From Straminergon stramineum (taxonomy: Eukaryota; Streptophyta; Bryopsida; Hypnales; Calliergonaceae), in assembly GCA_963920665.1 (NCBI GenBank), contig OY987266.1, positions 22,928,248-22,992,247 on the forward strand: 64,000 nucleotides of DNA. Reading direction: 5' to 3'. The position numbers were made by a program, and so were the translations under genes. The notes below the pieces were generated by a model, which ran no database searches, was not told the origin of the DNA, and was given only the letters and a program-made list of their open reading frames with translations. Positions within the stretch are counted from its first letter, which is position 1. Every line of letters begins with the position of its first letter. Positions 47,087 to 59,171 of the stretch are shown here, one piece after another.

Positions 47087-49234
47087 CAAATTATGAAAAG
47101 TAAACTCCATCATCTTTTATTCATTGCTTGCTTTGCTTGTTCATTATTTTGGACAAGGCATGAATATAATTTGGCTAGGAGTTCACTAGAAGTCTATTGA
47201 TTTTAATTGGAATTTTTTTTTAAAGTTTGAATAATTTTGTAGCATCTTACTATATTTGGTAGATTTTAAGATGATTTGGATAAATTTTATGTAATAAATC
47301 TTGCTCTTGACTTACTAAAACTTTTCTCTTTCTTTGAAAAGAGTAAAAAGAACTTCTTTGGGGTGAAAGTAAAACATGAGATGTACTAATTTGTGAATTT
47401 CAAGAACAACTTTGAGGATAAAGACCCAATGTAGTTGAAATTAATATTAAAGGTGGATACAACCATTTAAAAGTTTGTATTAATATATTATTGTTTTCTA
47501 AAACTAATTCTAGTGATGACTTTTAGGTCAAAACTACTTTAGCTAATATTTGTTGTTATATATATATAATATTAACAAATATAGGGTACACTAGGTGTGA
47601 AGAGATTATGAGACACATTTTGACTATGGAGTTTTGACGCAAAACATCTAAAGTCATGAAATGAAGCCACAATGGTTGCTTCAAATAATTTGTGTCTCTT
47701 CACCTACAATTGCATAACTTTAATATGAACTAATTAATTGTATAAATTTGAGCTTTCAAAGTTGAAGAGTGTTTAAGTTTCAATTTTATTTATAACTTTG
47801 TCTTCTCTATTGTATTTTATTATCAAGGGTGAAAATATTTTAATAAGGCTAATCATCACATCATAGGTTGCATTTGAATACATCTATTTTCAACACAACA
47901 TTTCAATCCAACACATCAGCATTTCAACGTATTCACTTTCAAAATTCATGTAGTTTATTCACTAGGATTGCATTATTCTCTACACTACTAGTGACATTTA
48001 GCTTGAAGATTAAAATTTATAGTTGAAAATGTTATGGTGTGGACATTACTATGCAATATTACAAATCTTCAACATTCTTTGTGTGAAAATTACAAATATT
48101 CAATGTGTAATTAGTTTTGGAAAGAAATAATCCCATATCCTCAACCCATTCATTATTTTTCCAAGAAGATGCTATGACTAGCCACAAAATAAGATGCTCC
48201 ATAACTTTAACAATGCTAATCCAAATGAATCAATCTTTCCATGTTCAAATAAAAATATAATCTATGAGTGTTTAAAATTTCAAATCTTTTTTTAAAAAAT
48301 TTTGATTTTTTTGGTTGCCATAGTTCGACTATTTTGAGTTCATGTGGCATAACTTTTGTTCCTAGGCATTGATTTTATAATAAAAATAAATTCCTAGAAA
48401 TCAAATTTTTTTCTTGTCTTAGAAGTTTCAAAAAATCATTCCCAAAATTTAGATTATAGAAACCAAACCAAGTAAACCCTTCAATTGTCTCCTAAGGAAG
48501 GAACACTTAGGGAGTGACTTTAGGGATTATGGAGATAATCAAAATAGTATGAATCACAATTGTTTTTGAACAAATAACAATCCATCCAATGAAACGGAAA
48601 AATTAGTGAATAGTTTGGTATAATGATATTGTGAATAATTGTCTTTGCATTAAGAGATCCTTTTTGCATGTACTTTGAAAGAGGAAAGGTTGATACTATT
48701 TGGACTCAAGGAATAGACAATATTGAAATTCAAAAAAAATTATCTTCCAAGATATTTATAAAAAGAAAATGAGTAGCCAAAAAGTTGGCAATACTTTGAT
48801 GGTGGTGCGGATAGAGCTAACTTAGGTACTACATAGAAGTCCTCAAGGGGGGGACATATTTAATAATTTATAAAACTTAGCCCTACAATGGAAAATATTG
48901 AATTTTAAAATATTATCTTCATCAAATATTAGCAAGTAGTAGGAAAATTTGTCAATAAATGGCATTTTGCACCAATAATAGTTGGTGCAATAATATCCAC
49001 CATACTAGAAATTACTATAAAAAGATGAAATTATATCCTTGCATTGTGAAGGAATTGTTTTCCAACTACGATGATTTCTTTACTGTGAGAAAAGAAATTG
49101 AAAATTTGAGAAGTGGTCCAAATCAATTGTAAATGTTGGATGGATGTGTTGCAATGCAGCTTGAAAGTAATGGCAACACTGAAGGTAGTCTCTACTGTTA
49201 ATCCTGTAATTTATTATAACTGTCTTTAACTTCT
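47087..49234. other. AT-rich spacer with one dispersed repeat
   Basis: No gene. The stretch 48200-48490 is similar on the same strand to 49810-50100 (shared AAAAATATAATCTAT, CATAACTTTTG and ATTCTAGAAA-like blocks), suggesting an old segmental duplication of about 1.6 kb spacing. Confidence 0.5.
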
Positions 49235-49770
49235 AAAGTCCAAGGCCATTTTTTCGTCAAAAACACTCAAAACTGCCATTTTTAATGCACAACAAAAAAA
49301 TTGAAACGTTTTTTTCTTTTGCATATTCCACTATAGGATCTTGCACTAGTTATTAAAATGAGTATGAAAACGTCTAGAAGAAGTTTCAAAAACTTTGACA
49401 TTATCGATCACAAGATATAAGCTTTTAAAGTGAAGAAAATGAATTTTTTTGGCTCTTAGCTTGACTAGATTATGAGGCTTTAAATCCTCTTTATAAAAAA
49501 ATTTCAATTAATTTATTTAATCTTGAAGAATAGATTTCAGAGTTTAGAGAATTTTTTTATTAAAAAAATTCTAATTTTCATTCTTTAAAAAATTGTTAAT
49601 TCAAAGCAAGTGCACAATAGAAAGGAAAACTATATTGTTGATAGTTCTAAAATAGAAGTGAAACACACTAATCCCAATGGTGAGATTGTTTTAGAAAGAA
49701 AACTAAACCATGTGAAACTTTGTTTTAGAAAATTGTTAAAATGGAGTTAAAAAATGGATCCAATCACATT
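49235..49770 (-). repeat. Dispersed repeat, inverted partner of 10310-10550
   Basis: Complement matches the intron 8 copy through AATGGCAGTTTTGAGTG-like, TTGGGATTAGTGTG and AAGTTTCACA blocks. This copy is longer, so the intron copy is internally deleted or this one has an insertion. Confidence 0.6.
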
Positions 49771-51104
49771 CTTTTCTCAAAAATTTGATAAGATTTCTTG
49801 CAAAGCAAAACGCTCCATATTGACTTTCAAATCACTTATCCAAATGGAATGAAATAAGTCTTTGCACATGGACAAAAATATAATCTATAAGATTTTTTTA
49901 AAAATTAATTATTTTAAGTTTTTTTGGATTATTTTTGCCCACTCTTGCTTGTTTGGGACATATTATGGCATAACTTTTGCTCTCAAGCACCAATTGAAAT
50001 AAAACATATAATTCTAGAAAGATAATCAGTTTTCTTATCTTCCCAAAAAATACAAAAAATCTTGCCAAAAAATGAGATCATATGTACTTGTCAGAACCTT
50101 CAAAAGTTCCTTGAGGAAAGTTTTGGGAATTTTCTTATAGGTTCAGTTTTAAATGTTAGAATGTTGTACAAATCATCTCATCATGCCAAAATTAGTGCAA
50201 AGTTTAAATTGAAGGACACCCTTGTCTTTGTATATCAAGTGAATTTATTAAAGAAGTCTTTGAATCGAAACTATGGCCTAAATTTTGCGAATGGATGAAA
50301 GGTATGGCCTTCTATATTTTTCAAAACAACAAGAAGCTTAAAATTTATTTTAACTTTGCAAGAGATTTCATACATATGTTATTCTAACAAATTCTAGTTT
50401 CTAAACATGTAAACAACAATTTCTCCAAGAAAATATAAAATATTTAGAATTATTTTCTGTCTAATCTCCCCCATAGGTGTGGGACTCCAAGAAAATCGAG
50501 CAAAATCTTTTGACTCCTAACATGATTCAACAAAAATTAGGCAACTTTGTAATAGGACCAAAGCTCAATTGCTTATTTGGAAGCAATTAGGTGTAATAAC
50601 CTTGCCTTAAGTCAGTAATGTATTGTATGCCAAATACAATTCCACATTATTCACATTCATTCATAGGCAAATGTGAAGTACATGTGTGAATTCCACTAAA
50701 AAATCATTGAAGTTTTTCTTCTTCATGTTGCTCATATAAGGTTAAAAATGATTAAGGTTCTCTTCTTCAAATTGTTTCAAGGTAGAGGCTACTACATTGT
50801 CTCCCACTGAACATAGGTATATAATATACTTTATAACATCTTGGTATAAATCAAAGTTATTTGTCCTTCTAAAAGTGTAGAATTAGCCAACCATTGTTTT
50901 AGGCCAAAAGTTTACATTACAATGAAATATTAATTTTTTCAAATTTTTCAACTATAGTAGAAATTGCACTTGATAAAATTCATTTCATGACTTGGACTCA
51001 AATTCAAAAAATATCATTTTATGGCTAAAATTCACATCAAGCGTATAGAGCAAGAAGTGTCCAAGACACACTACAGAAGGTGGTCCATGGATCATTAGAA
51101 AAAG
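49771..51104. other. AT-rich spacer
   Basis: Contains the 49810-50100 repeat copy and the 50985-51095 match to 17640-17750. No gene. Confidence 0.5.
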
Positions 51105-51197
51105 AATGGAGCCTCAAGAGGGCCACTAGAATTAAATCAACAATGTTGACTCTTTACACTGTTGATCCAAATCTAGCGGCTCTCTTGAAATCCCATT
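51105..51197. repeat. 93-base imperfect hairpin
   Basis: The left arm (51105 on, AATGGAGCCTCAAGAGGGCC first) and right arm (ending GGCTCTCTTGAAATCCCATT at 51197) pair over about 41 bases around an 11-base loop. Mismatches are mostly transitions, which become G-U pairs in a minus-strand transcript. Size and shape resemble a small-RNA precursor, or a very short MITE. Confidence 0.65.
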
Positions 51198-51769
51198 TTT
51201 TTAATAATGTAAGCATCTTCTTTTGTTGAAAAATCAATATTGGTACAAAATATTCCTAAAAATAGATGCAAAGATATTAAGGAAATTGTGTTTTCAAAAA
51301 TCAAAATAATTGTATGGTGAAAATAAGAATATTGAACCAAAAAACTCTACTTAAAGCACTTGCTAAACCTTTTTTTTCAAAAAAAATAAATTCAATAGAG
51401 AGGTGCCAACCTTGCCCTACACTTACAATAATACAATAGTGAGGGAATATTCAATACTACTCACTCAAGCAACTCAAGCAATCCCCCCTCCAAATAATGG
51501 ATGAGAAAAGACATTCATTTCTATCCTACATCCTATCTTAAAAGCAACATCCAAAGAACATCATATCAAACGTCTTTGGCATTGTTTCCGAGAAATTACA
51601 CAAACCTCAAATAATGAGGTTGGAATTGTTTTGTTTTATAGAGAGATAGGCTAAGGTCGTCTACTCTAAAAGTGATTGTGCTCTAAAAGCAATCATAACA
51701 CAAAGGTACTTTTTTTTTTCTGCAATGTATCAACAATGTACATTGCAAGAGATGGTAGTTTTTAGTGAC

Positions 51770-51950
51770 CTCTACATTTCAACTTCAAAAATTCGTAACT
51801 ATACTAATTCCACGAAGGTCCAAAAAACATGAAACAACTTGGGTTAGATGTCAATTCCAATTTTCTTCGTATGAAAATTGAATGAAAATTGTTTCACGCA
51901 CTTTAGCTTCCCCCAAAGGCAAGCAGCTCTTAAATGGTTGCTTTAAGAGC
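51770..51950 (+). repeat. Dispersed repeat, partner of 9704-9890
   Basis: Shares TTAGATGTCAATTCCA, ATGAAA-AACTTG and TTGTTTCAC-CTTTAGCTTCCCC-like order with the intron 8 copy. Non-coding. Confidence 0.65.
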
Positions 51951-52234
51951 AGACTACCCTTACTGTGGAGGCCAGCGCACATGAGCCCCATGCATCTAAG
52001 TTAATGAAGCAGTGGACTCTGTTGCAGATTGATGAAACTTTGTCCTTCCCTGTGTGGCTTGGATTCTCATGCCTCTGCACATGTCCATCAACTAGCGGAA
52101 CACGGTACATCACTGCACACCCGACCAGCCTCCCATTCTCACATCGTAGGGCGGTGCATTTCCATGCAGATAGAGATGAGTAATTGATCAATTATGGTGC
52201 AGATATGTCACATTACCATTGGCTTGTAGGACTC

Positions 52235-52440
52235 TCGATTTTGCAACTAGCCCTTGGGCTGGAAATAGGACGACCTACATGACCAATATGGGACAAACAT
52301 AATCTTCACCTAAAAAATTCATGGTAATTTAGTTTTCAGAAAGAAAGTTGTGAAATATTATAGAATCCTTCTTAAATCTATTTTTGTACATAGGAAATTT
52401 TTCCCACTCAACATACCTCCGTTCCAGTATGCTCAATTGC
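52235..52440 (+). repeat. Dispersed repeat, partner of 44010-44220
   Basis: Shares AACTAGCC, GGAAATAGG, GACAAAC(A)TAATCTTCAC, AAATTCATGGT, TCTTAAATCTAT and GGAAATTTTTC in order. A copy of the CCAGCCTCCCATTCTC block lies before each (43829 and 52125). Confidence 0.65.
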
Positions 52441-53014
52441 TTAACTCCTAAAGGTTCAAAGAATTCTCCAGAATTCATGATTTGAGAAAATCATTATAAA
52501 ATACTATTTGAAAGAATTTTTTGGAATTGATATACAAATTAAAAATGTAGATTTTGAGTTGTAAGGTCCATTCCGATGGTTAGATTCCCCGATGCTATCA
52601 CCAATATTTTCTTATAAATTTTGAAAGGGAAATTTCAAAATTCCTTCAAATTATCATCTTATAGAGTAAATTTTTTGGAATGAATTTGAAATGTGGATCT
52701 CTTGCCATGGTGATTTAAAAAAGATGTATTCTTTAAATCTATGATCTCGTTTCTGCAAATCCAATTTTGAACTAGAGTCAATGCAATTTTGGCTTGGTCA
52801 ACCACTTTACATATTGCCACCTCAACAACCACATTTGTAATATTAGAAAAATATGTACTCTAGTAAAACCAAATCCAACCATTAGATAGGACAACAAATT
52901 CATAAAGTATCTCCACAAATGAGGATGACTTTCATCCAAGAAGTAATGAGGATGAAACTTGAGTTTCAATTTATTTGTTGTCCAAAATGTAGACATTGAA
53001 GTGCTAGGGGTTAA
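52441..53014. mobile_element. TTAA-flanked, piggyBac-like element, shortened and inverted relative to 17773-18742
   Basis: TTAA (52441-52444) then CTCCTAAAGG; the far end is GCTAGGGG then TTAA (53011-53014). The body matches the complement of 18340-18742, for instance TATTTGAAAGAATTTTTTGG and AGAGTCAATGCAATTTTGGC. About 566 bp, without a transposase. Confidence 0.65.
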
Positions 53015-53038
53015 GTGGTCCAAAATGGGTGATCTACC

Positions 53039-54622
53039 TTAATCCCTAAATGCCCGAGTCACCAAATTTTGGTGTCGACAATACTTTGAAGTTAGATAAA
53101 ACCTAACCAAGTTTCTATTTTTAGTATCTTATATTTTCAAAAAATTCTTTTTGAAATCTAGTTTTAGCATCAAAATTCTGATTATGAAAATGATCAATTA
53201 TGAATTTTCTATTCAAGAATTTGTGCAAGGGTGTCCATTGCAATCTCGACTTTTTGTAGTATTGGGGGCTCTTGGAAATGATCCTCAAACACACCAGATC
53301 TTGGAGGAAAAATCACATTCAAAATTCATTTCTAAAAATTATAGAGTAAATTTTGAGAAGACATAAATTGGTTGAGGTTATGCATGTTAGTCCCTTTAAC
53401 CTCATATGTTTTGGGTGACCAACTTTCTAGATTTGACATGTGGAAAAAGGGTTGAAAGACTTCAAATTCCTTTTGCAGTATTAATCCCTAAAGGAACATC
53501 ATGTGTTTTTTGGCAACATAGAAATTTGGTCTAGGTATGTGTGAATAGAGATTTTTATATTTTAGGTTGAAATTTTAATAGAAGGTGGGGACGAGGAATA
53601 TCTTTCATGTGCACTAAATTTCATGACATTTGGAAATATGAGTCAAAAGTTATGGCATAATATGTTATTTTTTTCTTTGAGGGGGCAGTCCACACAGATT
53701 AAAAAAATTACTTTTTTTTCATAAAAAAAATCAGAAATTGGCTTTTTAGGATTATATATAGGTGGGAATCTTTGCATCATTCCATTTTGATCAATGAGTC
53801 CAAAGTTATGAGGAGTTTTAGTTTGAAGGTAGTTATGGATTCTCTATTCTAAAATAAACTTTGAAGTTCTTTATTTTACTCAATTTTCAATATTTTTTGA
53901 AAAAAATAAAATCGTAGGATGTAGATTGTTTATTAAAACATTCCCACCATTGGAATTGTCATTCTTCAATTCTATAACTAAAATTTTAACAATTTTGTAT
54001 TTTGAATCATTCTCTACTTCTCTCTACTTATAATTTTTTTCCTATATGTTGTACAATTCCAAATGATGTGAAATTTTTCAAGCATGTAGTAAACTTGCCT
54101 TGAAGAATGAATCCAAAGAAGCACCACCATTTTGGACATTTTTTATTTAAATGTGAGCTTGTGAAGTGCAACTCCTAGTTTTTTTGCAAGGCCAAAAAAT
54201 TGATTTCTTGTGAATTCAAAAGTTTATATCTTGCAATCCACACGGTGAAAATTTTGGAAATTTTTTCCACATCTTCTCATACTAGCTTACTACAAGATCC
54301 TATGGCTACATGTGTCCAAAAATTTATTTTTTCTAAAATTTATTACTTGTTTCTAGAAATGATAGTTTTGGAGCGTTTTTGGTGAAAACATAGTCAAAGA
54401 ACTTCAAGGGTCAACACCCTCATGATCAAACATTATAATCTTTCAATCCATAAGTGATAATGTTGAGTTTTATTTTCCTATGTAATCTCTAACATCTCTA
54501 GTTTGAATTTGTACGGTTACAAATTAAAAAAATTGATACAACTTATCAAAATGATGGATTTTTGTTCAATTTAGAGCAAATTCCTAGAAGCTCAAAAATG
54601 GCCTTGGGCATTTAGGGGTTAA
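53039..54622. mobile_element. TTAA-flanked, piggyBac-like element, about 1.58 kb
   Basis: TTAA (53039-53042) then TCCCTAAATGCCCGAG; the far end is CTTGGGCATTTAGGGG then TTAA (54619-54622). Inverted ends match over about 15 of 16 bases. A second internal TTAA-TCCCTAAAGG at 53481 suggests nesting. No transposase frame is recognisable. Confidence 0.65.
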
Positions 54623-55148
54623 CCACTAAAGGACCAAGCACTTTTTTGGCACAAATTGTGAAAAATTGCCACTTTTTAGGGCAATGAGACTACTATGGGA
54701 ATGTGTGGAAAAAATTTGAGAAACTTTGACCACACAAATTGAAAGATTATAATGTTTGAAGTTAGAGGAAAAAGTTTTCTTTTTGACCTTGTCAAATTGG
54801 GCCATCAACCTTCATCTCCTCCTAGAGTGAGATTTTTACACTATACCTGGTTATATATATATATATATATATTTGCATCTTGTATCACATGAGTTACATA
54901 CCTTGCCAAGTTTCAAGATTAAAAGAGAGGCTACCCAAAGCTTTGAACAAGTTGCCTGAAAAGTTTAGGGTATCATAACTTTGGGTCCCAAGCACCCAAT
55001 TGGGAAAAAGATTGTATTCCCACTTAGGAGGTACATGCTCACAACTTGTATCCAAATTTGAAGAACATCCATTAGAAAATGACTTCATATGCAACTACCC
55101 AAAATCAATCGCATACTTTCAACAATCATTTGGTCCTTTAAGGGTTAA
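54619..55148. mobile_element. TTAA-flanked, piggyBac-like element, about 520 bp
   Basis: TTAA (54619-54622, shared with the preceding element) then CCACTAAAGGACCAAG; the far end is TTTGGTCCTTTAAGGG then TTAA (55145-55148). The two elements abut at one TTAA. A TA microsatellite lies inside at 54853-54872. Confidence 0.7.
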
Positions 55149-56550
55149 CCACAATTATGGCCTCAACTATAAGGTATAGGAGTTCTTTCTGAAAAAGTTA
55201 AGTGTTTTAGCATATGCTTGATTGAAAGATGGTGGGAGTCAATTTTCTCCAATTAGGGAATAGAAATAATGAAGATTGTACTATTTTTTGCTAATTTTCA
55301 TCAAGTTTGGAATTAGTGAAAATAAAGGATGTATAGATTACAATTTGCCTTATTCTCAATGTATAGGTAACCTATTTCTAAGAAGCGCAAAACTAAACAT
55401 GAGTCTGGGCAACTTCATTAGGTGTTAATGTGTTATTTTTCATACAATAAAGAAGACTATGGTTGACATCATATTCCCTTCATTCATAAGAATAGGTTAT
55501 CGTGTCTTTTGCAAATTGGGCCTTGATTAGAAACATGTCATATACCTTAAGTGTGACAATAATGTGATTGTCCTTCAAAATCTAGCATCAAACATTGGTC
55601 ATTGCAATAACTATATATTGCAAAAAAGAAACCCTACCTAGGCTCTTGTGCACAATACTTAAAATTGTGAGGATCTACTCCTCTGTATTTAGATAGAAGG
55701 TTTGACACTCTTTCATGCCAAATATTTCATTTAAGTCTTAAACAAGCTCTGGTACTTTAAAGATTATTTTTTGAAAAAATAAAAATAAAATTCCACCAAA
55801 TAAAAAACAATCAATAATTGTCTCATGTACTTTCAGAAGTCACAGACTATAAGTACTCAAGTAGGAGAAGACAAGATCTTTATACAAATGGGGTGGTAGG
55901 AGGTAAAACAACCCATGTGGGATATGTAAATTAGGATTGGTAAAAGCTCAATAGCTCATAGTTAAGTCAAAAGTAGAAATAGGTTCAAGGTATAATTTCA
56001 GACCTCATTTAGGCATCGTTGAATAATTTTTTAAAAATAAATTGAACTAGGGTAATGTGAGAAATCAAGATAATTTTCATCCTGAAAAAACCGTTTCAGA
56101 TTTCAAGCCACCAATCAAAAGTTATGGACAAAGTTTAAAGAAGGGTTGGAAGTGACATTTTCTTTAACATTTCAAACATCCTCTTTAAATTCTGTCCACT
56201 ATATTTTTTTGGAGGCTCAAAATCACAAACATGTTTCTACAAATGAAAGATAATCTTGATTTACCAACGTTTCTCAGTTTACAAGATTTTGAAAAAAGTT
56301 ATTCTACTATGCCAAAATGATGTCTAAAGTTTTGATTTGAAGACAATTCTTGCATTTTTGACAATGAGTTGTCAAGCTCTCATCTTCAAATTGTCCCACT
56401 TATACCCTTTAAGGATTCAAGATAGCTAATGAATTTCATAATAAAACAACCTCTCCACTCTACATTCCTACTCAATGTCAAAGAAGTAATTCCTTCATTT
56501 TGCTATCAAAAAATTTCCTTATGATAGACAATCAAATGATAGATTGGTAT
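55149..56550. other. AT-rich repetitive spacer
   Basis: No gene. Text resembles decayed LTR or element interior sequence but no boundary can be set. Confidence 0.4.
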
Positions 56551-57080
56551 TTAACCCTTAAAGGACATTTCATGTCCAGGCTTGGTCAAACTTCATTAGA
56601 TTTCTAGATTAAAACACGCATTTCCAAAATTTGATATTTCACATGTAGTAATATATGTCTTAAATTTAATCTCATTTTTTCATATGTAAAAATATTAAAT
56701 TTAATTTTTTATGATTTAATAAAAATTCTTTGTAGAAATTATTGTAATTACAGAAATGCTTTAATTCATATGAAATTCTTAAGAAAAATGGAAATAATAG
56801 TGGCAAACATGATGGTGTAATTAATGGTCCTTGAGCTTACACCAAGAGAAATTCCATAGAAATATTCGAAAGTGGTGTACTTTGAGCTTTCAAGATGCTA
56901 CCTTCAAAGTGTCTCAAAAATTATAATTGAAAATTTTTGAAAAAAATGAAAATGGAATAAAAATTAGATTATTAGAAATTCCTTTTCTAAGTAAACCTTG
57001 AAAACATTTAAAATCAAGAACTATGTGAAAATTCAAGATTTGACTTTCAAAACGCCCATGAGGCTTGCATTGTCCTTTAA
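56551..57080. mobile_element. Possible further TTAA-type element, right end unclear
   Basis: TTAA (56551-56554) then CCCTTAAAGGACATTTC gives a typical left end. The complementary GTCCTTTAA at 57073-57080 could be its right end, cut short by the next element, which starts from the same TTAA. Confidence 0.4.
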
Positions 57081-58046
57081 CCCCTCATTGCTGAAGGGGA
57101 CCAAAAGTATCCTCACATAGTTTCAAGCCAAATTCAAAGTGTTGTAACTTTTGCGTTCAATGCTTGAATTCAATGATACTTGTTTGGAAATTTTCACTCT
57201 ATCTTCTAATTTGTGTGGTAAAATTTCCAGGTCAATCCAAGATGTAATGATTTTTTGGAAGCCAATCAAAGTTCATAGGTTCAATTTGAGTTCACCAAAC
57301 TACATTTCATGGTTGCAACATTGGGAGCTTGTATCTCCTTCATACAATTTTTTTTTCAATAAAATTTGTTGGATCATGTTCCCCTTGAAGTCTAGTTATT
57401 GTAGTAAAATTTTCATGTCAATACAAGTTGTTTTGAATGTTTTGGAGCAATTTGAAGTTCAAAATCTAGACATTTTTGGATGATAGTGAACTGCGACTTG
57501 TTTCTTCTCCATAAAGTGTTTGTTTCCAATAAAAATAATTTGGGAAAGTTGTACATTCTAGTCTAATTTGTGTGGCTAAAATTTCATATCAATCCAATAA
57601 GTTATGAGTGATTGAGAAGCGTTTTAGTAGAAGGAAGTTCAACCTTAGGTGTGTTGTTTGCAACTTTTCTTGCTATTTTTTCACATTTCAAAGCCATTTT
57701 GCAAACACAATGAGCCAATTGAATGATATTTTTTTCCACCAATGTGTTTGTATGTTGATTTTGAATCACTTTATAGTTTAAGGTTTTTTCATTTGAGTAG
57801 GCTTAAAAATCAAATTTCACTTCCAAATGTGTTTCTAGAAAAATTTTAACATCCTTTTTCAACACTAAAACCTTTAATATAATCTTGCAATCTATGTGGC
57901 CAAATGACTCCAAATTTGATCCATGTCATCAACGATATGTACACTACAAGATAGTACCGTTGAGATCTCTATAACTCAATATCATTTAGATCTATAAAGC
58001 AATGGTGTTTTTGAACCAATTCAAGCCTCAAGTGATGAGTGGTTAA
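57077..58046. mobile_element. TTAA-flanked, piggyBac-like element, about 960 bp
   Basis: TTAA (57077-57080) then CCCCTCATTGCTGAAGG; the far end is CTCAAGTGATGAGTGG then TTAA (58043-58046). The interior holds three or four decayed copies of a roughly 180-base unit marked by TCTAATTTGTGTGG(C/T)-AAAATTT near 57205, 57393, 57568 and 57890. Confidence 0.6.
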
Positions 58047-58189
58047 CTCAATAGATTGTTGTTGAATTCTTTGGATTTTCAATAAACCATCTTCAGATTT
58101 ATTTGTGGATTACATTGTTTGGTCCCAAAATTTGCAAAAAATTCAGCCTTTCTTTTTCTAAACAAATTCTAGCCCAACCTACTATTTGA

Positions 58190-58382
58190 ATACAATACTA
58201 AATTAATAATGAAATTTAGTATTATGATACCTGTAGTGTTAATTACCTTATCATGTAACTCACTCTAATTCTCATTCAGTAGAGAATTAGTGTTGGAAAC
58301 ACTGATGGTGTTGTTGTTATTTAGTGTTATTAGTGTTGCAATTAGTGCTGCAAACACTAAATTTCATTATTAGTGTATTGTG
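58190..58382. repeat. Short inverted-repeat element with TTAGTG-rich interior
   Basis: CAATACTAAATTAATAATGA at the left is mirrored by TCATTATTAGTGTATTG at the right, about 28 paired bases with some mismatch. The interior repeats (A/T)TTAGTGTT five times. MITE-like. Confidence 0.6.
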
Positions 58383-58439
58383 ATCCCATCTCCAATACCA
58401 CTCCATGTTTCCAATAGAAGCTCACCCATTCACAATCTG

Positions 58440-58690
58440 CAAACGGTGAAAGCATGACTTGGGCAATAGTCTATGCCTATGGCCACTGATCTTTGAATGG
58501 AAATGGGTTTTGAATAACCACTTACAAATTGAACAAGAAATTCCTACATAGTGATCAAATAATAACGTCGACGGATTTGGCTCTTCAACCCGGAGGTCAT
58601 TCCATAGCTTTGTGCATTTCCCAAAAATCACTCCTAAACATGTTCAAATTCCTTAGTGACGCAAATAGTATCCTCTACCGTATTGTAATT
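58440..58690 (+). repeat. Dispersed repeat, partner of 61145-61400
   Basis: Shares AGCATGACTT, CACT-ATCTTT-AA-GGAAATGG, TGACGCAAATAG and ATCCTCTACC in order with 61145-61400, which lies in intron 2 of the cardiolipin synthase gene. Same orientation, non-coding. Confidence 0.7.
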
Positions 58691-59171
58691 GAAATCACTT
58701 CGATAGAGACCTCCAGCCATGGACAAAACGCTGGTAATAAGCTTCTTCAAACTCATGATAGAACAGAAAGATAATCTTTTAATCACCACTCAATAAATCA
58801 CTTTCAGGTCAATGCATGCAGGTCAACCTCCACTAGCAGCGACGACAGAAATAAATCTTGGCAATTTCATCCCTGGAGACGACATAAGCTCATGAACCTC
58901 CAACTCTTACTATCAAAGGGAACCATGTACCAACAGCATGAACTTTGGACAACGATTCCATTATAAAGCTTTTAGTTTAGATCCCTCGAGTAGACTTGTT
59001 ACTATCCATGACACCAGCTACATTGAAAATGGCAGCCAAGCAGGACAAGGACAACTCGCTAATTACCACCCAAGAGCCGAATAGGTCCACGAAAGAGAAG
59101 GCGATGTGAGGCACTCTCGTCTACTAATGGGACTCTGGTTCAGAAAAAGGATGCACTGATGACAGTAGAAT
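58691..59171. other. 3' flank of cardiolipin synthase gene
   Basis: Probable 3'UTR and spacer. No other gene seen. Confidence 0.4.
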
